From the NCBI RefSeq assembly GCF_002288925.2, contig NW_022098004.1, positions 8,129,604-8,193,603 on the forward strand: a stretch of DNA of 64,000 nt. The letters are read 5' to 3'. A program made the position numbers and the translations under genes. Origin of the DNA: Delphinapterus leucas. Its lineage: Eukaryota > Chordata > Mammalia > Artiodactyla > Monodontidae. Shown here piece after piece: positions 23,156 to 33,565 of the stretch (positions within the stretch are counted from its first letter, which is position 1; each line of letters opens with the position of its first letter). A model generated the notes under the pieces. The model searched no databases. It was not told the origin of the DNA and was given only the letters and a program-made list of their open reading frames with translations.

Positions 23156-23365
23156 GAGACTTCCCTGGTGCTCCAGTGATTGGGACTTCGCCTTCCAAAT
23201 GCGGGGGTCTGGGTTCAATCCCTGGTCAGGGAGCTGGTCTCCCACATGGCCCTCGGCCAAAGACCCAAACATAAAACAGAAGCAATATTGTAACAAATTC
23301 AATAAAGACTTTAAAAATGGTCCACATGAAAGCAATCTTTAAAAAAAAATTTCTATTAAAAAAAG
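23156..23365 (+). mobile_element. Older CHR-type SINE
   Basis: Head 'gacttccctggtgctccagt', tRNA-like 'gggttcaatccctggtcagg', then the distinct 3' part 'aagcaatattgtaacaaatt' and 'caataaagactttaaaaatg', and an A-rich tail. A relative with a different 3' end from CHR-2. Confidence 0.88.
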
Positions 23366-23379
23366 AATACCACCCGTGT
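23366..23379. repeat. Right target-site duplication of SINE
   Basis: Matches 23142-23155 at 13 of 14. Confidence 0.85.
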
Positions 23380-23935
23380 TAGTTCGGCTTCCCCCAGAAG
23401 CTGACCCTTAGACAAGAATCCAAATAAAATGGTTTATTCTGGAAGTGATTCCAGGAAACATTGGTAGAGGGATGGGAAAGTAAGACAACAGAGTAAGAGT
23501 AAGCAAATAATGAGCTCGCTTCTACAGGGGAGATCTGTAAACCAATGTAGAACGCTGCTTAGAGTTCCCACCTGAGGGGGATATACTAACTGCCAGGGGT
23601 CATTGTTGAGGGTCCACCCTGGGGGTGTTAATTCTTTAGCACTTGGGACAGAATGGCCTCCATCTTACGGGGAAAGCCCTAAAAAGAAAGCAAATGCTGG
23701 CCTGGGAGGTCTGACTGGCAGGCACTGCCAAGATGAATCCCAAAGGGACGTTGACGGGGCACCAGCTATACTTCCAGACTTCCTCAAGCCAAAAGACCTC
23801 AATTTCTGTCGTTCCAGATCTGGATCCACCTTACTTCCATTCTCTGCTTTCAGAACAAATCTAGATGTTTGGACATAAACGTGACAGTGATCACCTTGTT
23901 CTTCTCCTAAAGACAGTAAGTCACTGGCGTCGTAC
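23380..23935. mobile_element. Possible old LTR-like repeat, not assigned
   Basis: The run 'cttcccccagaagctgaccc', 'caaataaaatggtttattct' and 'ggaagtgattccaggaaaca' resembles dispersed repeats I associate with old LTRs. No internal retroviral sequence was seen. Low certainty. Confidence 0.3.
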
Positions 23936-24919
23936 ATAACTTTTCAGCCTATTTGAAATCTGAAATGTTACCTGTTTTTACTCTCGGATACCCTTTAAAA
24001 AAAAAAAAAAAACTTTAAACTTTGAAACTGAAAGACCGCACTGTACCTGTGTTTGAATTGTATACCTTTCAACAGCCTTTGCCCCAAGGTAGTACAATTC
24101 TGCCCAGACTGTTTTCTTTGGTACCCTGCAAACATAGCCAGGGTGAGCCAAATCAACAAGTATTTGTTGAACAGTTAATATGTATTATGATTTCCTAAGG
24201 TAAATACTTCTAAACCACATACTGTGTTACTTGCTCTAAATCAACTTTTCTTCTTTTCCTGTGGTATTATTTGCAAATACAGCCAGTAAAGAAATGGAAA
24301 GAGAGCTAACAATGGGTTTGTGGGATGGAAAACATAATTTCTTTCTCAGCATTTTGGCTCATGTAACATTCTTTGAAAACCCGAGTAAATAGAACTCCAG
24401 AATCGTCACTACAGTTATTTACCATGGAATTCTTTATTCTGTCAATTACAGCCTCCTTTAAGAATACTTGAGAATATTAGACTTATCAAAATGTGATGTG
24501 ATTCAGGATACTCCTTTGACTCTATGAAATGAAATCCACATGTATAGATAAACACCAAAAGAGAGTTTTTAAGGGAGTAGCCCTTGTATATCATTCTTAT
24601 TAACCGGAACATCATTTATCTCATACGTTGAGCCCTTCCTATAATACTTCGTGCTTTGAGAAACTTCACTAACTCCTCTGCATAGAGTGAGTTGCTTTTC
24701 CAATTCCCCTCTGCTACCCTACATGATGAATTTCTCAGAGCAAGGATAGTCTCATTTATTTTTAAATTCTCTCTTTCCTGGGATAGTGACTAGGACATAA
24801 TGGGTGATCAGAAAAAGCTTGTTGAGTTGACCTGAGGGGGAGCCTTCCTTTTTCTGATAAAGAATAGCTACCAGAAAATCTATACTGAGTATTATAATTA
24901 ATGGTGAAATATTTAAAGC
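23936..24919. other. Unique DNA, no gene seen
   Basis: Contains an A run at about 23998-24013. No gene or repeat family recognised. Confidence 0.5.
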
Positions 24920-25355
24920 TTTCTCTTGCGACTGGGGCCCAAACAAGCATGCCCACTATCATCACTTCTTTTTAATGTCACACTGCATGCCCCGGCCAGT
25001 TCAGTAAGGGAAGGAAAATAAATTTTTAAATAGTAGGATAAGACAGGAAGATGTATAGCTATCACTAGGAGATAGCATCATTGGAAAATAGAAATCTTAA
25101 AGAGTTTGTAAATAAACTATAAGAACTAGTAAGTGAATTTAGCAAGGTTGCTTAATCTAAAGTCATTATGCAAAAATCAGTTTTATTTCTACATACTTGC
25201 AACAAATAATTAGAAAATAAAATGAGGATAACTAGGATGCATTAGCAATGGTATCACACACATTAAATACTTAGGAAAAAATCTAATGAAAGATGTGCAA
25301 GACTTCTATCCAGAAAACTATAAAACATCACTGAAAGAAATTAAAGTCTGTGGTC
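24920..25355 (+). mobile_element. Old L1 ORF2 fragment
   Basis: Diverged ORF2 sequence: 'caagcatgcccactatcatc', 'tgccccggccagttcagtaa', 'caaaaatcagttttatttct', 'aaatacttaggaaaaaatct' and 'ttctatccagaaaactataa'. No frame is open over the length, so it is inactive. Confidence 0.75.
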
Positions 25356-25459
25356 ATGTGCTTTTCATGTTTGCCAAAGTACAGAGTGTACAAGGGAATA
25401 CAGCATGGCTGGAGAGGATACCTCAGAGTTAACAGGAAGCCAGTTTACATACTGCCTTG

Positions 25460-25950
25460 CATGCTGTTCTAGTTACCTATCGCTTTGTAACAAACTATAC
25501 GAAACTTTGTGGCCAAAAACAACATACAATTGCTTGCAAATCTGTTGTTTGGGCAGGGCTCAGCCGGGATGGTTCATCACTGCTTTATGCTGGAGCAGGT
25601 GGACTGGGGGGGCTGGAGAATTTCAAGAGGATTCTTAGCCATGGCTGATAAGTTGGTGCTGGGTGTTGGTGAAAGCTGTGTGCCTCTTCCTGGGTGCCTT
25701 GGGCTTTCTCATAGAATGGTGGCTGGGTTCCAAGGGTGAGTGTCCCAAGAGAACAAGATAGAAGTGCATGGCATTTTTATGACCTAGCCTCAGAAGTCAC
25801 ATAGTGTCACTTTCACCATACTCTGTTGATCCAGGCTGTCACAGAATGCTGTTCAGCTTCAAGAGGAGGGCCGTAGACTCTACCTCTTTACAGGGGAGTA
25901 TCAAGGTTCTGGAAGAACGCATGGGACAGGAGATATTATTGTGGCCACCT
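25460..25950. mobile_element. Old dispersed repeat (LTR-like), not assigned
   Basis: The order 'gttctagttacctatcgctt', 'tgtaacaaactatacgaaac', 'gggcagggctcagccgggat' and 'atgacctagcctcagaagtc' follows a common mammalian repeat whose name I cannot give with confidence. Frames of 62-77 codons inside are not genes. Confidence 0.5.
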
Positions 25951-25952
25951 TA

Positions 25953-26002
25953 GAAAATAAAATCTGCCCTGTAGGCCGAAAATAAAATCTGCCCTGTAGG
26001 CC
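25953..26002. repeat. Perfect 25-bp tandem duplication
   Basis: The 25 bases at 25953-25977 (starting gaaaataaaatctgccctgt) are repeated without a mismatch at 25978-26002. Absence of any mismatch implies a recent event or an assembly or polymorphism issue. Confidence 0.97.
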
Positions 26003-26085
26003 GTGGTAAGGTCTTTGGTTTTTCTCTTCCATTATAGGGTTTGAGCAGAGGAGTGACATGACCTGACCTAGGACATTTTTTGCCT
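25968..26085 (-). mobile_element. L2 fragment, antisense
   Basis: Antisense L2: 'tgtaggccgtggtaaggtct', 'atagggtttgagcagaggag' and 'tgacatgacctgacctagga'. The 25-bp duplication spans its left edge. Confidence 0.65.
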
Positions 26086-26734
26086 CATTATTTTACCTTA
26101 TAGTTGTATATGAGATTTGATATCACAGATATGATTTCATCCTAGGACTAAAACACATGGGTAATTTCTAATGTCTGACTGTGACCCTATGGAAGTGAAG
26201 TGCCCAGCATAGTGTAGAAGATCATCAAAGGCTAGGTCCCTTCAGATTTTTGTGTGGCCATACCCATCTGCTGGGCAAACCTAGGAGCTGTGGGCAAATT
26301 TGTCTCTGAGCCAAAGCAGTTTTGTACACACAGGTGTTTGCTTGTGTCAGGGAAAGGGGTAGAAGAGACCAGGTTTCTCAGGCTTGCTTCCTGGCTCCCT
26401 AGGTAAAGACCAAACTTCCCAGAGAGACAACATAGAGGCAAGATCTGTTGGAATGTGTCTTGACTCTACGGGAAAGGAAGTTCTTCCCCTCTTGGTCTCC
26501 TAATTCTTACACAGAGGCAGAAAAGTCTTTGGATGAGATGAATAAAGGGAGACAGTGCGCCTGTTTTCTCTCCTCCTGGCTTTAGAGAGAAGGCAAGGGA
26601 GAGAAGTAGATCACCAGATGAGAGAAAAGAGAAGCCCTAGAGATGGAATTTCTAGGGGAAGACTCACCAACTTGGATGAAATACTCTTTAGACTACTTTT
26701 AAAGGACAGTATGGCATCAAAAAAATTATGGTTT
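26086..26734. other. Unique DNA, no gene seen
   Basis: Nothing recognised. Confidence 0.5.
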
Positions 26735-26935
26735 TGGCAGTCCAAAAACACTGGATTTGATTCCTACTTCCGTCACTCATTAGTTGTGTGGCTATAGATA
26801 TGTAATGAAATTGCATCTCAATCTGTCCATTAAAAAATAAAAAATAATAACAGCTACCAAGAGCATTTTGAGGATTAAATGAGATCATATATGCAAGCCC
26901 CTAGAACAGTTACTGTTATAAACATTCTGTAAGTA
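26735..26935 (+). mobile_element. MIR fragment
   Basis: Sense MIR: 'cactggatttgattcctact', 'tcactcattagttgtgtggc' and 'aggattaaatgagatcatat'. An A-rich insertion sits at 26834-26850. Confidence 0.65.
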
Positions 26936-27802
26936 CCTTCCTCTCTCTAAAATGCCTACATTCATCCTTTCTTTTCTGTTCCCTGGTCTGGCATAGCTAA
27001 AATCTTATATTTTCTGCCAGTACTTCTGGGGAGTTTTTTCTAGAAATGGGGCATAAAATCCACAGAAGAAGACTCACTGAAGTTCTAACAACTTTTTGTG
27101 GAATAAAACGAGGTTGGGAGGTATTTTGAGTTACTTAGTAATTATGAAGTGAGGAGGGTAGTAGAATGAAGGAAAATGAACTTAACATTTTCTTTGACTT
27201 GTAGCAATTGTAAGTGCTCTTTTGATCTTAAAAAGCAAAGAAAAACATAAAGGGAACATGAATGGATTGACTCCACATAAAACCAAATAAATACATATTT
27301 TAATGGATCCCTGATAAACCAGAAAGCAGAGATTTTGTTTTAACCTAACGATGTTCCATACCTAAGTATATTGTCTAGGTCATGTAGTGATCATACTGCC
27401 ATTGTCAAGAAGCACCTGTCATGTATCTCCATGAAGATGAAGCACAGCTGAGAATGGGGTACATGTTGTTGCCTGCTCATTGGTCACATTCTAGATGGAC
27501 AATAATTGCAGATTCAGACTTATAAAGTAAGACTCAGTGATATGCCAGAGTCAGCTTGTACCAGCTCATCAGAGCGGATTGATCACATTTCTTTTTAACT
27601 CCAGGTTCATTGTCATCAATCACTTTAGTAGCTTGAAATTGTGAGCCATGCTGGGAGTGTTTACATCATGGAAATTGGGAGACGCTACAAGTCAGTACTT
27701 ACCCCCTCCCCAGCCAAGGCTGGTCACTAAACATTTACTAACGCACCACTGGCCAGACAGACAGATAATGAAATGAAACATTCTGATAGCTTCATTAAAG
27801 GC
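26936..27802. other. Unique DNA, no gene seen
   Basis: No gene or repeat family recognised. Confidence 0.5.
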
Positions 27803-27817
27803 AAAGAAGCTATTTAT
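27803..27817. repeat. Left target-site duplication of L1
   Basis: aaagaagctatttat matches aaagaaactatttat at 29831-29845 (14 of 15). Confidence 0.85.
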
Positions 27818-28063
27818 TTATTTTTTAAATTTTATTATTATTTTTTTAATAAATAGGTTTTTTCTATTATTTTTTTATACAGAAGGTTTTTATTAGTCAT
27901 CAGTTTTATACATATCAGTGTATACATGTCAATCCCAATCGCCCAATTCATCCCACCCCCCCACCAACCCCCTGCCGCTTTCCCCCCTTGGTGTCTATAT
28001 GTTTGTTCTCTACATTTGTGTCTCAATTTCTACCCTGCAAACTGGTTCATCTGTACCATTTTT

Positions 28064-28627
28064 CTAGGTTCCACATATATGTGTTAATATACGGTATTTG
28101 TTTTTCTCTTTCTGACTTACTTCACTCTGTATGACACTCTCTAGATCCACCCACGTCTCTACAAATGGCCCAATTTCGTTCCTTTTTATGGCTGAGTAAT
28201 ATTCCATTGTATATATGTACCACATCTTCTTTATCCATTCGTCTGTCGATGGGCATTTAGGTTGCTTCCATGACCTGGCTATTGTAAATAGTGCTGCAAT
28301 GAACATTGGGGTGCATGTGTCTTTTTGAATTGTGGTTTTCTCTGGGTATATGCCCAGTAATGGGATTGCTGGATCATATGGTAATTCTATTTTTAGTTTT
28401 TTAAGGAACCTCCATACTGTTCTCCATAGCAGCTGTATCAGTTTACATTCCCACCAACAGTGCAAAAGGGTTCCCTTTTCTCCACACCCTCTCCAGCATT
28501 TGTTGTATGTAGATTTTCTGATGAACCCCATTCTAACTGGTGTGAGGTGATACCTCATTGTAGTTTTGATTTGCATTTCTCTAATAATGAGTGATGTTGA
28601 GCAGCTTTTCATGTGCTTCTTGGCCAT
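28064..28627 (-). pseudogene. L1 ORF2 C-terminal fragment
   Basis: A 187-codon open segment encoding the ORF2p C-terminus. It contains the cysteine-rich stretch with [19 protein letters not shown] (residues about 42-60), then [36 protein letters not shown] and [13 protein letters not shown], and ends at the normal ORF2 terminus. The reverse-transcriptase and endonuclease domains are absent from this frame. It is part of a broken ORF2, not a host gene. Confidence 0.95.
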
Positions 28628-29830
28628 CTGTATGTCTTCTTTGGAGAAATGTCTATTTAGGTCTTCTGCCCATCTTTGGATTGGGTTGTTTGGTTTTTAA
28701 TATTGAGCTGCATGAGCTGTTTATATATTTTGGAGATTAATCCTTTGTCCATTGATTCGTTTGCAAATGTTTTCTCCCATTCTGAGGGTTGTCTTTTCGG
28801 CTTGTTTATGGTTTCCTTTGCTGTGCAAAAGCTTTGAAGTTTCATTAGGTCCCATTTGTTTATTTTTGTTTTTATTTCCATTACTCTAGGAGGTGGATCA
28901 AAAAAGATCTTGCTGTGATTTATGTCAAAGAATGTTGTGCCTATGTTTTTCCTCTAAGAGTTTTATAGTGTCCGGTCTTACATTTAGGTCTCTAATCCAT
29001 TTTGAGTTTATTTTTGTGTATGGTGTTAAGGAGTGTTCTAAATTTTCTTTTACATGTAGCTGTCCAGTTTTCCCAGCACCACTTATTGAAGAGACTGTCT
29101 TTTCTCCATTGTATATCTTTGCCTCCTTTGTCATAGATTAGTTGACCATAGGTACGTGGGTTACCTCTGGGCTTTCTATCTTGTTCCATTGAGCTCTGTT
29201 TCTGTTTTTGTGCCAGTACCATATTGTCTTGATTACTGTAGCTTTGTAGTATAATCTGAAGTCAGCGAGTCTGATTCTTCCAGCTCCGTTTTTTTCCCTC
29301 AAGACTGCTTTGGCTATTCGGGGTCTTTTGTGTCTCCATACAAATTTTAAGATTTTTTGTTCTAGTTCCATAAAAAATGCCATTGGTAATTTGATAGGGA
29401 TTGCATTGAATCTGTAGATTGCTTTGGGTAGTATAGTCATTTTCACAATGTTGATTCTTCCAATCCAAGAACATGGTATATCTCTCCATCTGTTGGTATC
29501 ATCTTTAATTTCTTTAATCAGTGTCTTATAGTTTTCTGCATTCAGGGCTTTTGTCTCCCTAGGTAGTTTATTCCTAGGTATTTTATTCTTTTTGTTGCAA
29601 TGGTAAATGGGAGTGTTTCCTTAATTTCTCTTTCAGATTTTTCATCATTAGTGTATAGGAATGCAAGAGATTTCTGTGCATTAATTTTGTATCCTGCAAG
29701 TTTACCAAATTCATTGATTAGCTCTAGTAGTTTTCTGGTGGCATCTTTAGGATTCTCTATGTATAGCATCGTGTCATATGCAAACAGTGACAGTTTTACT
29801 TCTTCTTTTCCAATTTGTATTCCTTTTATT
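28628..29830 (-). pseudogene. Decayed upstream ORF2 region of the L1
   Basis: ORF2-like peptides appear in different frames: 28657-28881 ([20 protein letters not shown]), 28925-29134 ([20 protein letters not shown]), 29138-29446 ([20 protein letters not shown]) and 29542-29769 ([20 protein letters not shown]). The frame changes several times, so indels have destroyed the ORF. The catalytic core of the reverse transcriptase would lie upstream of the truncation point. Confidence 0.9.
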
Positions 29831-29845
29831 AAAGAAACTATTTAT
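29831..29845. repeat. Right target-site duplication of L1
   Basis: Matches 27803-27817 at 14 of 15 positions. Confidence 0.85.
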
Positions 29846-31759
29846 ATTGCATATTAAAATTTTGGTTTTGCTTTAAATAGGCGAATATGTACTTGAAGCT
29901 AGAGAAAAATCTCAATTTAGAGCTGATATGTTGAGTTCCAAAGGAGTGGAATGACTACCCTCCAATTTAATTTAAAAAAAGGAATTTCACTGCTTTTTGG
30001 GTTCAATGAAAGGGAGATTTTTTAAAATTGATTTTTGTTTTAAAGTTCAATAAAATTTTATTCATTTAATTCATTTCTATCAATTTTTAAATAAGCAGTA
30101 GCTTAGATTAAATTTGCTCTCTCTCTCTTTCCTTATTTAACCCAAACTCCTCCGAGCGTATTAATGGATCTGGTCTTCATTTTGCAGTTGGGACATTATT
30201 GGTGATTGTAAATCAAGTGAAAGTTTTAGACCAGGATTTGAGGTGTTGTTTCTGTTAGGATGTTGAGGTGTTTCCATTAGGGTGTATTTTATGGAAAAAC
30301 AGCATACAAACGAGGAAAAAACTTTTCACTGGAAGCAGGAAGGGGGTCCTGGTGATGGTGGCTCTTAATCTAAGACAATCGCACCGGGTGTCACATTCAG
30401 ACAGGTGGTTTAAGAGTGGAAGTGGTATCAGTTGGCATCTGTAGGATGGTCTGAGTTCACCCTCCAAGTACGTGGGGGCCTGGGGGGAGCTGGAGGAGGA
30501 AAGGGATCATGCAGTGTGATCAGAAGTGGACCAAGCTAGAAGACGAAGGACCCACACTTCACCGTTCTTTTAAGGGAGAATTAATAACTTCCTGTCAGGA
30601 TGGAAACCACAATCCAGAGGAGGTAGAAAATGGAATAAATAGGTAATACGACTGGAGTTAACTTCTGAGGAATGACGGTCCGAGTGTGAGAAAACCTTTT
30701 CCCTAGTGTTTTCTTCCATGCTCTCATTCCACGTGATGATTTCCAAAAAACAAGGATGTGCAGTCAAATAATTTTGCAACCTAATGGCTGTATACTCTAC
30801 CCCCACCCCCCAAAGAAATGCACGATGGGCGCTGGTCTGTTTAAAGCTTTGACAGGTTTTGTAGTTAATAAAGGCATTTAGGTTTGCTTAACCAACTCCT
30901 TTGAGCATAGAATACATTTTTGGCATCACAATGTACATTCTGCAGAACCACATCCTGCAGAAAATCAGTTTGACATGTGGGATGGCAGAAAGGGCGTGGA
31001 CTTTGGTCCAACACTCCCAGACCCAAAGTCTGGAGACAAGGTCTGTCAAGAGACTGGCGTAGCACCAGGCATCTAACAGACCCTCAATACACTGTGGCCT
31101 GAATCCTCCCAGCGGGGAGGCAGGTGTGATTCTGAAAGAAGGGCTGACCTCACAGGGGGAACCAGGTGGGCTACTTGCTGTCTGCAAGGTTACCTGTCTG
31201 GAGCGAGGGCGTGAGTAGGTCCAAAGAAGTCTACAGAGTCTAAAAATCTGACATTGACTCCTGACTCTCCTCTTTTCTTGGGCACAAACCTGAGTTGATC
31301 GTTTCACCATTTTGAGCCTCGTTTTCCTCAAGAAGAACTAACTTTTGTCAGTGACAGGAGATTAGGGGCCCCAAAAATCAAGTATGGGGCAGATAATGAA
31401 TATGAACACAGGGTCAGCCTCCTGCTTTTGTTAATGACAATATCTGTCCTTGAGCATCTGTTTTCTTCCCTTTCCAGAAATCTGTAAGGAAAGAGTTGTG
31501 TCTTCTGGAGGCTCCCAAGTTCCAATATGAGAGGATTAAATGAAACAATGTTTGTAAAAACAGCAGGGCTCTGGAGAAAGGGAGGGGCTGTTTGCATTGT
31601 GACGATCTTCAAGACTTCTTGGATGGTTTTCTTGGTGTTTCTCCAGGGGTGCGGATCCATCCCCCGACCCCGGAGTGGGGTGGGGTGCACCGTGGGATTT
31701 GCATCCAGGGAGTCTTTTCCCAGCTCTCCAGTCTTTTTGAACACAGCCCTGCATTGGCT
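29846..31759. other. Unique DNA, no gene seen
   Basis: No repeat family or exon recognised. Minus-strand frames of 147 codons (30888-31331) and 138 codons (31328-31744) overlap by a few bases in different frames. Neither shows a domain. Confidence 0.45.
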
Positions 31760-32040
31760 GAGTCATAGTAGAGGGTGGGTTCTGATATTCATTTCTGGGA
31801 TATTCACTGTGCCAGGCCCTGTGCTAGCTGCTGGGAGCACTAAGATGAAAACAGAGCAGCCCCCTCCCTGAAATCACTCGTGGGCTGGGGAGGGGAACAG
31901 ATGTACATACCAACTGATCATTAAGCCACAAAGCAGTGAATGCTGGGAGAATCCAGGAAAAGTGCTTAGAATACTGTCTGAGCACATGATAAGGGCTCAA
32001 TACATCTTGATTACTATTATGATCAATATAATTATTATTA
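31760..32040 (-). mobile_element. L2/MIR relics
   Basis: Contains 'tgtgccaggccctgtgctag' and 'cactaagatgaaaacagagc' (antisense L2 style), then 'aagggctcaatacatcttga'. Boundaries are uncertain. Confidence 0.5.
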
Positions 32041-32094
32041 TTAAGCAGGCAGGTTGCAGTGGGAACATCAAGGAGTGGGAGGCAGGGGGATGGG

Positions 32095-32235
32095 GGTGGC
32101 TCATTTTGCCTGGAAGCTGAGAGAAAGCTTCACTGAGAGAAGGTGACATTTGAGCCTTGAAAAAATGAGAATGTGGCCAAGTTCAGGAAAGGGAAGGCGT
32201 ATCCCTCTGGTCAAAGAGAGGTGTGCAAAAGCTTT
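32095..32235 (-). mobile_element. L2 fragment, antisense
   Basis: Antisense L2: 'gcttcactgagagaaggtga' and 'catttgagccttgaaa', followed by a diverged remainder. Confidence 0.6.
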
Positions 32236-32304
32236 GACGTGAATATATGAATATCCAGGCATGTCAAGATAACTGCAAGTATCTCAGCATGGTTGAGGCA
32301 GAAG

Positions 32305-32306
<2 letters not shown>

Positions 32307-32348
<42 letters not shown>
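32307..32348. repeat. (GT)n microsatellite
   Basis: About 21 uninterrupted GT units. Confidence 0.98.
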
Positions 32349-32350
<2 letters not shown>

Positions 32351-32439
32351 CTGTGTGGCCAGAGACAAAAATGGGAAGGTGAGTGGATAAAAGTCAGCTT
32401 GAGAAGGTGCTCGCTTTTCCTGTTGTCAAGTTTGTGATT

Positions 32440-32815
32440 AAGCCTGTTTGCAATAGGAACATGGCTGTTTTTTTTTCTTTAAGAAATGTAAATTAAAATA
32501 ATTAAAAACTCTATGACCAATTGACCCTGATTCAGGGAGTCTATCCTCATAAAGCAGAATTGTTTATGTCAAAACATTAGAAAGAATCTGAATGAAGAGG
32601 AATTGTCGAATACACTTGAATATGTCTCCATGATTCCATTAAGTAACTATTAAGATTGTTATTAAAGAACAATATGAAATAGCTGGGGAAAATGCAAACA
32701 GTGTAGCATCAAGAGAAAAAGTCTAGAAATAAAACTGACCACAAGAAAGAATCTCAACTCTATTACCAAATGTGCTTAGCTAGAAGATTAGAAGGCAATA
32801 TTCTGAAAGGTTAAA
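32440..32815 (+). mobile_element. Possible very old LINE-like fragment
   Basis: The run 'aaacattagaaagaatctga', 'ccattaagtaactattaaga', 'gaacaatatgaaatagctgg' and 'ggaaaatgcaaacagtgtag' resembles a dispersed old LINE 3' region. Certainty is low. Confidence 0.3.
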
Positions 32816-33369
32816 GTCATTATCTGTGGATGGAGGGGTCATGGGAATTTTTTTTCTTTTTTTTTTTTTTGGTATTTATTCCAATCAAGGGAAAAACATG
32901 GGGGTGGCGTCTTGTATTCCAGTGGAGAACCCCGGTAATCACCCTGCAGGTTACAGCCTCTCCAAAGCTGCCTGGTTTGTGACTTGCCTTCCCGAGCTCC
33001 CGGGACATTGAGCCGTTCATCCGGGCTGACGGTGGAGCTGAAAGATAAGGCTTGGTGAGCTAGTGAGCAGAACGAAACCCCACAACCGCAGGTGGTAACA
33101 GTAAAGCTGAGCCTTTGTCTCCACCAAAGGCTACGGGAGTTCTCAGGGGAGAGGTCAGGGTGGCCGTGGGGAAAGGGAAGGTGTCTTGAAGGGTATGGAG
33201 GTTTAGATGGGTAGAAGGAAGGAAACTTAACCTGAAGCCTCTTATCTTTTCCAGCTCTTTAATGAGGAGTTTAAACCCCCATTCTTGAAGGTCTGTTGCC
33301 CACTGGAGCCATATTTACCGGTCGATGGTTCTTAGTGGGAAGTGTGCTACCCTGAGCCGGTGGCTGGTT
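32816..33369. other. Unique DNA, no gene seen
   Basis: A T run sits at 32858-32870. Nothing else recognised. Confidence 0.5.
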
Positions 33370-33565
33370 GGATCCATGTTTATAATCATAGAAGTGGTGA
33401 TGATAGCTACCAATTGCTGAGAACTCGCTATGCACTTTCCCTGCCTGGCCTCATTAATACTCACAGGAGCCCTGTTATAAATTGCTCTTTGTACAGATTG
33501 GAAAACTGAGGCTCTGAAAGATTCCCCAGGACAACGCATAAGTGCTAGAGGTAAAAGGCAATCCA
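33370..33565 (-). mobile_element. MIR fragment
   Basis: Antisense MIR: 'atgatagctaccaattgctg', 'attaatactcacaggagccc' and 'gattggaaaactgaggctct'. Confidence 0.7.

Larger units (their letters stand above)
27818..29830 (-). mobile_element. 5'-truncated L1, about 2.0 kb, antisense
   Basis: Minus-strand L1 3' end: the A-rich tail is at the left (27818-27870), followed by a short 3' UTR and the last part of ORF2. The 5' end at 29830 abuts a near-perfect 15-bp target-site duplication, typical of target-primed reverse transcription with 5' truncation. It belongs to the same lineage as the element at 52879 and is in the same orientation. Confidence 0.95.

Noticed and set aside
30888..31744. Two adjacent minus-strand frames of 147 and 138 codons
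   Set aside because: Considered as possible exons. No domain, different frames, no convincing splice structure and no similarity I recognise.
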